Positions 10,093 through 20,754 are shown, numbered from the stretch's first letter. The stretch: 64,000 bases of DNA from an uncultured Acidobacteriia bacterium (GCA_903828455.1 CAIKMJ010000002.1:62001-126000), one strand, 5' to 3'. Notes: a model not told the origin generated them from the letters alone. Numbers and translations: made by a program.

Positions 10093-10592
10093 CAGTCCAT
10101 CTCCTTGCGGGCCAGCACAATGGCGCCTAGGATCGCCACCAGAATCAGTACCGACGTGACTTCGAAGGGAAGCAGATAATCGGTAAACAACGCGTAGCCG
10201 ATATTTTGCGCCGTACCGCCCTGGAAGCTGTCGAACTTCACCGTGCCTCCGCCGGGAAAGCCTCGCATGATTGCGAAACCGAGCGACGCCATCAGCGCCA
10301 CCAGCAGCGGCGGCCCCATCAACTGGGCGGCGTAGGAACGTCCGGAGCGTGATTCAGCCCCCGCGTTCAGCAGCATGATGACGAAGATGAACAGCACCAT
10401 CACCGCACCGGCGTACACGATGATCTGTGCCATGGCGAGGAACTCGGCCCCTAGTTGCAGATAGAGCACGGCAATCGATGCCATCACGCCCACCAGCGAG
10501 AGTGCGCTGGCAATTGGATGCTTCTGCACCACCACGCTTACCGCGCAGGCGACCGCAATGAAGGCGAAGAGGAAGAAGAATAGGAAGTCCAT
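10092..10592 (-). CDS. nuoJ: NADH-quinone oxidoreductase subunit J
   Basis: 166 residues with five predicted membrane helices. The TM3 glycine/tyrosine block [21 protein letters not shown], which carries the pi-bulge of NuoJ, is clear. It begins only 14 bp after the nuoH stop. In most 14-gene nuo operons nuoI lies at this junction, but here there is no room for it. Confidence 0.95.
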   Translation of the reverse strand: MDFLFFFLFAFIAVACAVSVVVQKHPIASALSLVGVMASIAVLYLQLGAEFLAMAQIIVYAGAVMVLFIFVIMLLNAGAESRSGRSYAAQLMGPPLLVALMASLGFAIMRGFPGGGTVKFDSFQGGTAQNIGYALFTDYLLPFEVTSVLILVAILGAIVLARKEMD

Positions 10593-10606
10593 TTACAAGG
10601 CGTCCA

Positions 10607-11797
10607 TTAAGAAACCAGTGCCACCAGAAAACCGGTGACCAGGAGATTCAGCAGCGCGGCCGGGAACAGGAACTTCCAGGCGAAACTCATCAGCTGGTCG
10701 TAGCGGAATCGCGGCAGCGTGGCGCGAATCCAGATGAAAACGAACAGCAGGAAACTGAGTTTGGCGAGGAACCAGAACAGCGGCGTCAGCACAGGCACCA
10801 GCGGCGGGAACGCCATCAGGCCGGCGAGGCCGAAGAAGATGACGGCGAATGCCGGCAGCGTGAAACGATCGAATGGCCGCGCCGGATTGAGGCCATGATA
10901 AAGGCAGATCGCGCCAGCGCCCGCCAGGATCAGCGGAGCAGCAAAGTTGGAACCCATCGATTCCGGCCACAGCGGATGCCATCCGCCAAGGAAAAGCAGC
11001 GTCGCCACCGAGCAAACCGTGACCATGTTGGAGTATTCCGCCATGAAGAACGCGGCGAAGCTCATCGAACTGTATTCCACGTGAAAGCCGGCCACCAGTT
11101 CGTTTTCCGCTTCCGGAAGGTCGAACGGTATGCGGTTGGTCTCCGCAAATGCGGCAATCATGAATATGATGAACGAGAAAATCTGCGGAAACGGACCGGT
11201 GAAGATAGCCCACTTCGGAATGAAGCCCAGATTGTAACCTGCCTGCGAATCCACAATCCCCCGCAGACTGAGCGTACCCGCAATCAGCAGCGGCGCCGCC
11301 AGCGCCAGGCTCATCGGCAGTTCGTAGCTGATCATCTGCGCCGAACTGCGGAGTCCGCCAAGCAGACTGTACTTGTTGTTGGACGCCCATCCGGCCAGCG
11401 CAATGCCATAAACGCCCATCGAACTAACGGCCAGGATGAACAGAACACCCACGTTCAGATCGGTCAGCTGCATCATCACGCGATGGCCCAGCACCGTGAA
11501 TTCCGTACCGAAGGGGATGACCGAAATCGAAATCAGCGCCATGAAGACGGCAAGAATTGGCGCGGCGAGATAAAAGAATTTATTCGCGTGCGGCGGCATC
11601 ACGCCTTCTTTGGTGATCAGTTTCACCACGTCCGCCAGCGGCTGCAGCAGACCATGCGGACCCACGCGCGAGGGGCCCATGCGCACCTGAACGTGAGCAA
11701 TCACCTTGCGCTCCACCCACTGGATGTAGGCCAGTGCGGTCAGCAGCACAAACGCGATGACCGCAAGCTTAATGAGAGTGATGATGATGAATTCCAT
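10607..11797 (-). CDS. nuoH: NADH-quinone oxidoreductase subunit H
   Basis: 396 residues with eight or so helices. It is the membrane subunit that forms the quinone-entry chamber and anchors the peripheral arm. The diagnostic N-terminal block YIQWVERKVIAHVQVRMGP, the loop segment AETNRIPFDLPEAENELVAG and the ATLPRFRYDQLM region are all present. The nuoG stop and this start share a base (TAATG), so translation is coupled. Confidence 0.96.
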   Translation of the reverse strand: MEFIIITLIKLAVIAFVLLTALAYIQWVERKVIAHVQVRMGPSRVGPHGLLQPLADVVKLITKEGVMPPHANKFFYLAAPILAVFMALISISVIPFGTEFTVLGHRVMMQLTDLNVGVLFILAVSSMGVYGIALAGWASNNKYSLLGGLRSSAQMISYELPMSLALAAPLLIAGTLSLRGIVDSQAGYNLGFIPKWAIFTGPFPQIFSFIIFMIAAFAETNRIPFDLPEAENELVAGFHVEYSSMSFAAFFMAEYSNMVTVCSVATLLFLGGWHPLWPESMGSNFAAPLILAGAGAICLYHGLNPARPFDRFTLPAFAVIFFGLAGLMAFPPLVPVLTPLFWFLAKLSFLLFVFIWIRATLPRFRYDQLMSFAWKFLFPAALLNLLVTGFLVALVS

Positions 11798-13902
11798 TAC
11801 TGGCGCGCAAGCTCCTGTTCCGGAGTGGCTGCTCCCGACCGCTTCTCGATCACTGAATTCAGTATTTTAGAATACCGGCCGAGCGTTCCCGACGTGAACA
11901 GATTCTCGTGTGCGGACCAGACCAGATCCGGCCGTACGTCCACACCCACCCGCCCGTTCACCGGGACCGTCTGCTGCGCACCCAGTGCAACCAGCGGCAG
12001 CGGAATATCGTAGCCCTTTACCGTGCGACGAATTTCGCCGTACACCGTGTCCGGCAGCCACGGCCCCATCGTCGCCGCAAGACCCATTTCCTTCGCGATC
12101 AGACCGATGATTTCGAGGTCGGGCTTGGCGCCCATTGTCGCGGCGGCGCGTTTCACGCGCTGCACTTCGCCACAGACGTTCGTCACCGTACCATTCTTCT
12201 CGTACGCGCTGGCCGAGGGCAGCACCACATCGGCGGCCTTCGCGGTTTCGGTGAGGAACATATCCTGCACCACGACGAATGCCTTTTTCGACGCCAGCGC
12301 AGCCTGTGCGAGTGGATTTTCGCCCACAACCCACAACGCATCCAGATCGCCGGCCGCCAGCATTTCCGGCAGCGTCAGCCCGGCCGCGCCGGTTGCATGG
12401 AAGCCCGGCCCCAGTTCCGGCACCAGACCCATATCGATCGCGCCGCGCGAATTCGAGTAATCCACCAGCGCCGTGTACTTTACCGGGATACTCAGCGACT
12501 GGCCGAACTCCACCAGCTTGCGCACATCGGGTCCCTTCACCGTATCGCCGAACAAAATCACCAGTTCCGGCTCGGCGGCAAGAGCGCCGCGCAGCTCTTC
12601 CAGCGCCTCGAACTCGGAGAAGGCCGGCTTGCGGATCGACCGCACCGCGTAATCGTCCTCGCGCACCGCGCGCGCCGTAACCGTGTAGATTCGCGCCGCG
12701 TGATGCCGGTAGTTGGCCCGAATCTGGAAGGAAAGCAGCGGATGCTCCACCGCCAGATCGGCGCCAAGGATCAGGAACGCCTTGCGCTCGTACATGTCGG
12801 CAGTGGTGGCAAGCGAACCGTTGGTCCCGCTCAGCGCATCCACCAGCGTCACCACATCGCCCGTGCGGCGGTGGTCAATATTGTTGGTACCGAGGCCCTG
12901 CCGCGCAAACTTCTGCAGATAGAAATTTTCTTCGTTGGTCGAATGGTTCGAACCCACCACGCCGAACTTGCCGCCGCGGGCTTTAATTTCGCCGAACTTC
13001 TTCGACACCACTTCCAGCGCCTTCGCCCAGCTCACCGGCTCCAGCTTGCCATTCACCTTCACCATCGGCGACTGCAGCCGTTCGGCGTGATCGTTGAAAT
13101 CGAACGCGTAGCGTCCCTTCACGCACAGGAATTCGCCGTTGACGCCGGAGCGATCACGGTTGTTGCCGCGAATAATCTGGTCGTTGCGGGTCCCGAGCGT
13201 CGTTTTGCAGCCGTCCGCGCAGTGGGTACAGATGGTGCCGGTGTGCTCCATCTCCCAGGGCCGCGTCTGATACCGGTAAGCGCCGCTGGTCAGCGCGCCA
13301 ACCGGACAAATATCGATGCACTGTCCGCACTCATCGCAGTTGAGATGATCGCCGCCGTTGGGAGCAATCAGGGAAACCGCGCCGCGATTGACCACGCCCA
13401 GCGCCGCCACACCCATTCCCTCTTCGCAGGCCCGCACGCAGCGGAAACAAAGAATGCAGCGGGGTCCGTCGTAGTAAACCACCGGCGACCACTGCTGCTC
13501 ATCCACATGCAGCTTGGTTTCCGTGAAGCGGCTTTCGCCCGCTCCGTAGCGGAACACCATATCCTGCAGTTCGCACTCGCCGCCCTTGTCGCAGACCGGG
13601 CAATCCAGCGGATGGTTGGTCAGCAGGAATTCCAGCGTCGATTTCCGCGCGCCGCGCGTTTGCGGCGTATCGGTCCGCACCACCATGCCGTTAGCAACCG
13701 GCAGCGTGCAGGCCACCTGCATCTTCGGCATCTTTTCCACTTCCACCAGGCACATGCGGCAGGCAGCCTGCAGCGAATAGCCTTCGTAGTAGCAGAACGA
13801 TGGGATTTCAATGCCCGCGCGCTTGGCGGCTTCGATCACCAGCGTGCCAGGAGCCGCTTCGAGCTCCTGCCCGTCGATTGTAAATTTGACCGGATCAGCC
13901 AT
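11797..13902 (-). CDS. nuoG: NADH-quinone oxidoreductase subunit G
   Basis: 701-residue Fe-S subunit of the peripheral arm. The N-terminal [2Fe-2S] ferredoxin-like domain is visible (SFCYYEG, ACRMC, ACTLP). It is followed by the CPVCDKGGEC segment, two four-cysteine clusters (CILCFRCVRAC and CDECGQCIDICPVG), then the molybdopterin-oxidoreductase-like domain starting at ICTHCADGC with an extra cluster-type Cys set. Electrons pass through it from NuoF/E towards NuoI, which is not encoded here. The Mo-cofactor domain is a relic in this family. Confidence 0.95.
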   Translation of the reverse strand: MADPVKFTIDGQELEAAPGTLVIEAAKRAGIEIPSFCYYEGYSLQAACRMCLVEVEKMPKMQVACTLPVANGMVVRTDTPQTRGARKSTLEFLLTNHPLDCPVCDKGGECELQDMVFRYGAGESRFTETKLHVDEQQWSPVVYYDGPRCILCFRCVRACEEGMGVAALGVVNRGAVSLIAPNGGDHLNCDECGQCIDICPVGALTSGAYRYQTRPWEMEHTGTICTHCADGCKTTLGTRNDQIIRGNNRDRSGVNGEFLCVKGRYAFDFNDHAERLQSPMVKVNGKLEPVSWAKALEVVSKKFGEIKARGGKFGVVGSNHSTNEENFYLQKFARQGLGTNNIDHRRTGDVVTLVDALSGTNGSLATTADMYERKAFLILGADLAVEHPLLSFQIRANYRHHAARIYTVTARAVREDDYAVRSIRKPAFSEFEALEELRGALAAEPELVILFGDTVKGPDVRKLVEFGQSLSIPVKYTALVDYSNSRGAIDMGLVPELGPGFHATGAAGLTLPEMLAAGDLDALWVVGENPLAQAALASKKAFVVVQDMFLTETAKAADVVLPSASAYEKNGTVTNVCGEVQRVKRAAATMGAKPDLEIIGLIAKEMGLAATMGPWLPDTVYGEIRRTVKGYDIPLPLVALGAQQTVPVNGRVGVDVRPDLVWSAHENLFTSGTLGRYSKILNSVIEKRSGAATPEQELARQ

Positions 13903-13921
13903 GGGTTTCTCTGTTTACGTC

Positions 13922-15223
13922 CTACGCCGCCACCAGCTTTTTCTCGTACGGGCACGGCTTGCCGTCGAGGTGCGCCTCAAACTCGTCGCGGAACTTTTCC
14001 ACGAACGCGATCGTCGGCATCGCGGCCGCATCGCCCAGCGGACAGAACGTTCTGCCCAGCATGTTTCTCGAAAGATCGCCGATCAGCACGATGTCGCTCT
14101 TCACGCCCTGCCCGTCGTGGAACCGCTGCAGCACCTTGCGCAGCCACGTCGTTCCCTCGCGGCACGGAATGCACCAGCCGCAGCTTTCGTGCGCATAGAA
14201 CCGCATGATGCGCAGCGCGGCCTTCACCATGCAGGTATCTTCGTCCATCACCACCACGCCACCCGAGCCGAGCATCGATTTTGCCGCGGCCACCGTGTCG
14301 AAGTCGAGATTGAGATCGCACTCATCGGCTTTGAGAACAGGACAGGAAGATCCGCCGGGAATCACCGCCTTCAGTTTCTTGCCGCCGCGAACGCCGCCGC
14401 CCACTTCGTTGATCAGGCGCATCAGATTGAAGCCCATGGGCAGTTCGTAAACGCCCGGCTTATTCACATGGCCCGAGAGACAGAACAAACGCGTTCCGCC
14501 ATTCTTCGGCGAACCGAGACCGGCAAAGTACGCCGCGCCCTTCAGAATGATCGACGGCACGGCACAGTACGTTTCGACGTTATTCAGAACAGTGGGACAC
14601 GAATACGCGCCGGCCACCGCCGGGAACGGCGGGCGGATGCGGGGATTACCGCGCTTGCCTTCGAACGATTCCAGCAGCGCCGATTCTTCGCCGCACTCAT
14701 AAGCTCCGGCGCCCGAATGCGTCGCCAGATGGAACTTGATTCCGCGGCCCAGAATGTTGTCGCCCAGATAGCCGCGCGCGTAAGCTTCGTCAATCGCGCG
14801 GTCCATGTGCTCGATCAGATAACGGAACTCGCCGCGAATGTAGATGTAGCCCTGATGCGCGCCCACCGCGAGGCCGGCGATCAAAATGCCTTCGATCAGT
14901 TGATGCGGATCGAACTCCATCAGCAGCCGGTCCTTGCAGGTTCCGGGCTCCGATTCGTCACCGTTCACGATAATGTACTTCGGCTTCGGCGATTGCCGCG
15001 GCACGAAGCTCCACTTCATACCGGTCGGAAATCCCGCGCCGCCGCGGCCACGCAGACCGGAGGCCTTGACCTCATTGATGATGTCGTCCTGCGACATCCC
15101 AATCGCCTTCTCGAATGCCTGATAGCCTTCGTTGGCCAGATAAGTGTCGATTTTGTGCGAATTCGGCAGCCGGAAGCGCCGCGTCAGAACCGGAACTTCA
15201 AGCGGGCTGGGTTGGTTATACAT
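13922..15223 (-). CDS. nuoF: NADH-quinone oxidoreductase subunit F (NADH/FMN binding)
   Basis: 433 residues. The NADH/FMN-binding glycine loop is GLRGRGGAGFPTGMKWSFVP. The FMN-site block is ECGEESALLESFEGKRGNP. The [4Fe-4S] N3 cluster ligands are in ESCGWCIPCREG plus the Cys of RTFCPLGDAAA. It is the electron-input subunit that oxidises NADH. The start shares one base with the nuoE stop (TGATG). Confidence 0.96.
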   Translation of the reverse strand: MYNQPSPLEVPVLTRRFRLPNSHKIDTYLANEGYQAFEKAIGMSQDDIINEVKASGLRGRGGAGFPTGMKWSFVPRQSPKPKYIIVNGDESEPGTCKDRLLMEFDPHQLIEGILIAGLAVGAHQGYIYIRGEFRYLIEHMDRAIDEAYARGYLGDNILGRGIKFHLATHSGAGAYECGEESALLESFEGKRGNPRIRPPFPAVAGAYSCPTVLNNVETYCAVPSIILKGAAYFAGLGSPKNGGTRLFCLSGHVNKPGVYELPMGFNLMRLINEVGGGVRGGKKLKAVIPGGSSCPVLKADECDLNLDFDTVAAAKSMLGSGGVVVMDEDTCMVKAALRIMRFYAHESCGWCIPCREGTTWLRKVLQRFHDGQGVKSDIVLIGDLSRNMLGRTFCPLGDAAAMPTIAFVEKFRDEFEAHLDGKPCPYEKKLVAA

Positions 15224-15747
15224 CAGCAGCTCACCTTCTTGACTTCAGCGATCTCTTCGGGCTTCTTCCCCGCCATCAGGCCGCTCAGCAGCTTGTCCAG
15301 TTGCTCCGGCGTCACATCGTGATAGAAGTCGTAATTAATCTGCACCGCCGGGGCCCAGGAGCAGGCACCCATGCATTCCACTTCTTCCAGCGAAACAAAT
15401 CCGTCGGCACTCACCTGCTTGTGCCCCAGATGCAGCTTCTGACTGGCCTGCTCGTACAACTCGGCGCCACCGCGCAGGAGACAGGAAATATTGGTGCAGA
15501 CCTGAACGTGATACTTGCCCATGCCCTTGCCCTTGTGGAGCATCGAGTAAAACCCGACCACTTCCTCCACCTGCAAAGGCGTTGAACCCACGCGCTTCGC
15601 CACTTCCGCCACCAGTTCCGGCGTAACGGAACCGATTTCGTCCTGCGCGTAAATCAGCATCGGAATCGTCGCCGAGCGCTTCCGGTCTTCCGGATACTTG
15701 GCGAGGAATTTCGCGAATCGTGCTTCCAGTTCTGGCGAAAACGTCAT
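15223..15747 (-). CDS. nuoE: NADH-quinone oxidoreductase subunit E
   Basis: 174-residue thioredoxin-like [2Fe-2S] protein (cluster N1a). The four cysteine ligands are in CTNISC and CMGAC, with typical spacing between the pairs. It forms the NADH dehydrogenase module with NuoF and NuoG. It lies 18 bp downstream of nuoD and runs into nuoF. The C-terminal tail KKVSC adds one extra cysteine of unknown significance. Confidence 0.95.
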   Translation of the reverse strand: MTFSPELEARFAKFLAKYPEDRKRSATIPMLIYAQDEIGSVTPELVAEVAKRVGSTPLQVEEVVGFYSMLHKGKGMGKYHVQVCTNISCLLRGGAELYEQASQKLHLGHKQVSADGFVSLEEVECMGACSWAPAVQINYDFYHDVTPEQLDKLLSGLMAGKKPEEIAEVKKVSC

Positions 15748-15765
15748 GTTCTTTTCTCGACGGTG

Positions 15766-17076
<1,311 letters not shown>

Positions 17077-17091
17077 GATTCCGGAAACTCC

Positions 17092-17553
17092 TCAGTACCG
17101 CGTACCCGTCACCGGGTAGTCCTTGCGCAGCGGATGACCTTCCCAGTCGTCCGGCATCACGATGCGGGTCAGGTCCGGATGGCCAGCGAAACGAACGCCA
17201 AACAGATCGAACGTTTCGCGCTCATACCAGTTCGCCGACCGGTAAACCGAAGTGGCCGATTCGATCTCGCAGGGATCGGACGCCACACGCGCCTTCAGCC
17301 GCAGGCGCTGCTTTTTCGCTATCGCCTGCAGATGATAAACAATCTCAAAACGAGGCTCAGCCGGATAGCGATCCACGCCGGTCACCGAGGTAAGCCGCTC
17401 AAACTGCAGATCTTTCTTCACGCGCCGCAGAGCTTCCACGATGCTGCCCGGCGCAATCTCCACCGTCAGTTCGTCAAACTCCAGCTTCGCCGCGGTCGCC
17501 AGGTCCTTCAGCGCCGCCACCACCGGGTTGTCCAGCAGATTTTCAGGAATCAT
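17092..17553 (-). CDS. nuoC: NADH-quinone oxidoreductase subunit C
   Basis: 153 residues matching the 30-kDa subunit: VYRSANWYERETFDLFGVRFAGHPDLTRI followed by PDDWEGHPLRKDYPV (given here as two separate blocks) are the diagnostic signature. It is a separate gene and not fused to nuoD as in Escherichia coli. Its ATG shares a base with the nuoA stop (TAATG at 17551-17555), so nuoB, normally located between A and C, is absent from this operon. Confidence 0.95.
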   Translation of the reverse strand: MIPENLLDNPVVAALKDLATAAKLEFDELTVEIAPGSIVEALRRVKKDLQFERLTSVTGVDRYPAEPRFEIVYHLQAIAKKQRLRLKARVASDPCEIESATSVYRSANWYERETFDLFGVRFAGHPDLTRIVMPDDWEGHPLRKDYPVTGTRY

Positions 17554-17975
17554 TATGCCGCCCGCGCCGCCCGCTTTTCCGCCCGCTTCGCCGCCAGGCG
17601 ATCTGTTTCCGCCCAGTCCAGCACGCCCTTCTTCCAGATGAAGAAGAACCCGGCCATGATGAAGGCCACAAACAGCAGCATTTCGGTAAATGCGAACATC
17701 TTCAGCTGCTTGTAGACCACAGCCCAGGGGTACAGGAAAATCGCTTCAATATCGAACAGGATAAACAGCATCGCGACCAGGTAAAACTTCACGCTGAAGC
17801 GGTGCTGCGCGTCACCCGTAGGGGCGATACCGCATTCGTACGGAGTGTCCTTGATCCGGTTCTTCACACGGTGCCCGATCACATACGACAAAGTGACCAG
17901 CGCGCAGGCAATGACCAGGGCCAGAACCGTCTGCACAACAACGGGAAACCAGAATTCCGAGGGTGTAGTAGGCAT
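17553..17975 (-). CDS. nuoA: NADH-quinone oxidoreductase subunit A
   Basis: 140 residues, three membrane helices. The loop DTPYECGIAPTGDAQHRFSVKFY contains the conserved Glu/Cys pair of NuoA; TM2 has the LFILFDIEAIFLYPW block. The C-terminus carries an extra basic/alanine-rich tail of about 25 residues (RLAAKRAEKRAARAA). It is the first gene of the operon, reading away from the short AT-richer region shared with thiS. The ATG at 17975 is preceded by a weak Shine-Dalgarno-like sequence. Confidence 0.95.
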   Translation of the reverse strand: MPTTPSEFWFPVVVQTVLALVIACALVTLSYVIGHRVKNRIKDTPYECGIAPTGDAQHRFSVKFYLVAMLFILFDIEAIFLYPWAVVYKQLKMFAFTEMLLFVAFIMAGFFFIWKKGVLDWAETDRLAAKRAEKRAARAA

Positions 17976-18018
17976 CGTGCTCAGTAGATGTTCAGGATCG
18001 GGGAGTTCCCCAACCGAC

Positions 18019-18024
18019 TATAAT
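18019..18024 (+). promoter_or_regulatory. Candidate -10 element in the nuoA/thiS divergent region
   Basis: The 82 bp between nuoA and the chosen thiS start are richer in A/T than their surroundings and hold a perfect TATAAT at 18019-18024. Its reverse complement region gives TATTAT on the other strand, so the block could serve either direction. No convincing -35 hexamer is visible at 16-18 bp on either strand. The assignment is therefore only suggestive. Confidence 0.25.
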
Positions 18025-18057
18025 AATCCACGGGTTCCTTTGTTGATTGAAAATCGC

Positions 18058-18252
18058 GTGACAGTTAACGGTGAACGTCGTCTGATACCGGCCGGCAGCA
18101 CCCTCACAGACCTCATCGCCACCCTCGGATTGCCCCAGGATCGCGTCGCCGTGGAGCTCAACCGCGCCATCGTAAAACGAGAATTCTGGGCCTCGACGCC
18201 GGTCGATTCCGACGCGGAAATCGAAATCGTTCAGTTCGTCGGCGGCGGTTAG
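18058..18252 (+). CDS. thiS: Sulfur carrier protein ThiS
   Basis: 64 residues from a GTG at 18058. TTG codons at 18040 and 18043 are alternatives, and no strong ribosome-binding site decides. The ubiquitin-like fold signature is present: TVNGERR, AGSTLTDLIATLGL, VAVELNRAIVKRE, and the C-terminus VQFVGGG. The terminal Gly-Gly is adenylated by ThiF and thiocarboxylated to donate sulfur for the thiazole of thiamine. No thiF or thiG is adjacent; the only other thiamine gene in the window is thiL at 28617. It is divergent from nuoA and converges on the SGNH-type gene. Confidence 0.85.
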   Translation: MTVNGERRLIPAGSTLTDLIATLGLPQDRVAVELNRAIVKREFWASTPVDSDAEIEIVQFVGGG

Positions 18253-18267
18253 CAGCCCGCCGTCGGG

Positions 18268-19206
18268 CTACTTTGGCGGCGGATTCGACACCAGCACGCC
18301 ATCGGCAACGAGCCTCTCGGTGAACGCCTTCGACCCGGCCCGGTTCAGATGGTAACGGTCCGCAAACAGCGCCGTATCGCTGATCGCCAGCGAGTAATCG
18401 AGCATCGGAATGCCAAACCGCCGGTCCAGTCCCGCAACGATTTCGCGGAAATTCGGGCTCTTGCGCACAAATGCCGGCAAGTACGGAGCAATCACCGGAA
18501 CCACCCGAATGCCCCGCTCCCGCGCCACCCGGATAATTTCGGCGACCTCGTCCAGATTGCGGGCGTCCGGAGCCTCCCAGCGAGGCACGGGGCGCTGCTC
18601 TGTGTATCGGAGCAGTTCTTCGCTGACGCGCCCGTCCACCAGCCAGTCGTGATCGTTCCGGTTCCGGTAGTAAAGGGAGCGCATCGCCATTTCACCATTG
18701 AAGGCATACAGCTTCGAAAGCTTCATGCCCCACCCGAGCTGCGGATACTCTTCCGCAATCAACGTAGCCAGCCTCGGCGAAGCCTGCGCATAGAGCTTCA
18801 TCTCGCCGGTCAGAGCCTCTGCTCCGAAGACCGTGGTCATTTCGAGAAGCAGCACCGACGGCGCGCGGTTGCGATCCAGATAATCGAGAAACAGTGTTCT
18901 GGCCAGCCTCGGCGGAAGACCGTTGAAACTCAGATTGAACGTCTTCAGGTGAGTCTGCCGTTCGAGATACGGCCAGTCCACCAGTGACATGCCGCGCGAA
19001 TTGCCCAGGACGACGATATCGGCATTTACAGGCTCCCGATAGAGCACGGAATAGCGAAACCCGCTGCGCAATACCTGCGACCAGAGCGCCGCGGCGAAAA
19101 GCCGGTCCGCCGCAATAAAAAGCAGCGCGCCGATCGCCACGTACAGGACCAGCCGCGGGCCGCCGCCCCTGCCGGCATCTCTAGAACTGGAAGTAGATGA
19201 ATGCAT
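18268..19206 (-). CDS. SGNH/AlgJ-DltD-like companion of the MBOAT acyltransferase
   Basis: 312 residues from the ATG at 19206. A longer frame to 19239 exists but would extend the overlap with the MBOAT gene. A single N-terminal membrane anchor (about 20-40) is followed by an extracytoplasmic domain starting VVLGNSRGMSLVDW, where GNSRG carries the expected Ser of an SGNH-type block. The C-terminal DRYHLNRAGSKAFTERL supplies the Asp/His-like pair (DxxH). This architecture fits the second component of MBOAT-dependent O-acylation systems, where one protein moves the acyl group across the membrane and the SGNH partner acts on the glycan. It overlaps the MBOAT gene by 26 bp. Confidence 0.65.
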   Translation of the reverse strand: MHSSTSSSRDAGRGGGPRLVLYVAIGALLFIAADRLFAAALWSQVLRSGFRYSVLYREPVNADIVVLGNSRGMSLVDWPYLERQTHLKTFNLSFNGLPPRLARTLFLDYLDRNRAPSVLLLEMTTVFGAEALTGEMKLYAQASPRLATLIAEEYPQLGWGMKLSKLYAFNGEMAMRSLYYRNRNDHDWLVDGRVSEELLRYTEQRPVPRWEAPDARNLDEVAEIIRVARERGIRVVPVIAPYLPAFVRKSPNFREIVAGLDRRFGIPMLDYSLAISDTALFADRYHLNRAGSKAFTERLVADGVLVSNPPPK

Positions 19207-20608
19207 GGCTGCCGAAGACGCCGAACAACGAAATTGCAAGAAGAACAGCGGCGCCCGCCATGGGTCTCAATCCCGGCCGGGCCTCGAAGATACGCGGGAA
19301 ACTGATTCGCAGGTCCAGATACTCGAACGCGAAAAGCGCCGCGATCAAACCGAAATCCCGCAGCACCTGAAACTTATTCGGAACGTCGGCGAGCGACCAG
19401 GCGGACCCGCCCGTCACGAGCCGGAAAATATGCCACGCCGAGGCGAAATCGGAGGAGCGAAAAGGAATCCATGCCAGCGTCACCAGCGAGAATACACACA
19501 CGCCGGCCGCCAGGGAACGAAGCCGGCCGGGAAGCCTCGCCGCGGCGGCGAGTCGTTCCATCGGCTTGCCGGCCAGACGCTGCGCCACCAGAAACAGCCC
19601 GTGCAGCCCGCCCCACGCCACAAACGTCCAGCTGGCGCCGTGCCAGAGGCCGCCAAGCAGCATCGTCAGCATCAGATTGCGCCACGTTGCGAACTTCGAG
19701 CCGCGATTGCCGCCCAGCGGGATGTACAGGTAGTCGCGCAGCCAGCTCGACAGCGAGATATGCCAGCGCGTCCAGAACTCACTGAAGCTGGTGGAAAAAT
19801 ACGGCTTGTCGAAATTCCGCCCCAGATCGAACCCCAGCATCCGGCCGATCCCGATGGCGATCCCCGAATAGCCGGAAAAATCGCAGTAAATCTGCACGCT
19901 GTAGAAGATCGCGGCCACCCGCAGCGTATTCGGGCTGTAAGCGAAGGGATTATTGAAAACCGGATCCACAAACCCGGCCACCACGTCGGCAATCGCGAGC
20001 TTCTTGAAGAATCCCCAGAACACCATCTCGAGACCCTCCGCCACCGACGCCGCGCGCGGATTCCGCAGTCCATCCAGTTGCGGCAAAAACTCCTGGGGCC
20101 GCAGAATCGGCCCGGCCACGAGCCGAGGGAAGAAGGCAACGAAAATGGAAAACTTCAACAGATCGCGCGATGGCTCCATGTGACCGCGGTAAATTTCGGC
20201 CAGGTAGCTGATCATCTCGAAAATGTAAAAGGAGATTCCCACCGGGAGAATAATCCGCAACGCGTACTCCGGCACGGAAAGCCCGGCGGCATGCAGCACA
20301 GCCAGCGCCGCGCCCGCCAGGAACCCGAGATATTTGAATGTTCCCAGCACCCCGAGATTCAGGCAGACTCCTGCCGTCAGCACCCGGCGCCGACCGGAAT
20401 CCGAAACAGCGGCACGAATCTTTTGCCCCAGAAAATAGTTCACCCACGTCATCGCCAGCAGGATCGGCAACAACCTCACGTCCCACCAGGAGTAGAAGAA
20501 ATAGCTGGCCAGCAGGATGCACCACAGACGCACGCGTCCCCGGGTGAGGAAGTAAAGGGCGCAAAAAACGGGGAAGAAAGCGAAAAAACTCAGGCTATTG
20601 AACAGCAT
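19181..20608 (-). CDS. MBOAT family O-acyltransferase (AlgI-like)
   Basis: 475-residue polytopic protein. MBOAT hallmarks are FWTRWHISLSSWLRDYLYIP and GGLWHGASWTFVAWGGLHG, the latter with the catalytic His of the family. AlgI/DltB/PatA-type proteins pass acetyl or other acyl groups to an extracytoplasmic acceptor such as alginate, teichoic acid or peptidoglycan. With the SGNH gene directly downstream it forms a two-gene O-acylation module. No alginate biosynthesis genes are nearby, so the target glycan is unknown. Confidence 0.88.
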   Translation of the reverse strand: MLFNSLSFFAFFPVFCALYFLTRGRVRLWCILLASYFFYSWWDVRLLPILLAMTWVNYFLGQKIRAAVSDSGRRRVLTAGVCLNLGVLGTFKYLGFLAGAALAVLHAAGLSVPEYALRIILPVGISFYIFEMISYLAEIYRGHMEPSRDLLKFSIFVAFFPRLVAGPILRPQEFLPQLDGLRNPRAASVAEGLEMVFWGFFKKLAIADVVAGFVDPVFNNPFAYSPNTLRVAAIFYSVQIYCDFSGYSGIAIGIGRMLGFDLGRNFDKPYFSTSFSEFWTRWHISLSSWLRDYLYIPLGGNRGSKFATWRNLMLTMLLGGLWHGASWTFVAWGGLHGLFLVAQRLAGKPMERLAAAARLPGRLRSLAAGVCVFSLVTLAWIPFRSSDFASAWHIFRLVTGGSAWSLADVPNKFQVLRDFGLIAALFAFEYLDLRISFPRIFEARPGLRPMAGAAVLLAISLFGVFGSHAFIYFQF

Positions 20609-20667
20609 TGCGTGCGGAGGAGCTTATTCTCCAGCAAGCGTATCACGGGCGCTTCCCGGCGGGACGG

Positions 20668-20754
20668 GCTTTCCGCCGGCTCCGGCCCTCACAACGCGCT
20701 GAGCCTCAGGCGGCGGACACTCGGGATACGCGCCGGTTTGAACCGGCGGAAAGC
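20668..20754. repeat. 12-bp inverted repeat with nested palindrome
   Basis: GCTTTCCGCCGG at 20668-20679 is exactly inverted as CCGGCGGAAAGC at 20743-20754. Inside lies a second palindrome, CGCCGGTT-TG-AACCGGCG, at 20731-20748. The two structures share bases and cannot form together. They occupy the 216-bp gap between the STAS gene and the MBOAT gene, both on the minus strand. The gap holds no convincing coding sequence. Confidence 0.5.

Noticed and set aside
10593-10606. Hidden nuoI between nuoH and nuoJ
   Set aside because: Only 14 bp separate the genes, and overlapping frames contain no CxxCxxCxxxCP ferredoxin motifs.
11908-14208. 766-residue plus-strand frame over nuoG and nuoF
   Set aside because: His/Arg-rich composition typical of a complementary shadow; both minus-strand genes carry complete Fe-S and FMN motifs.
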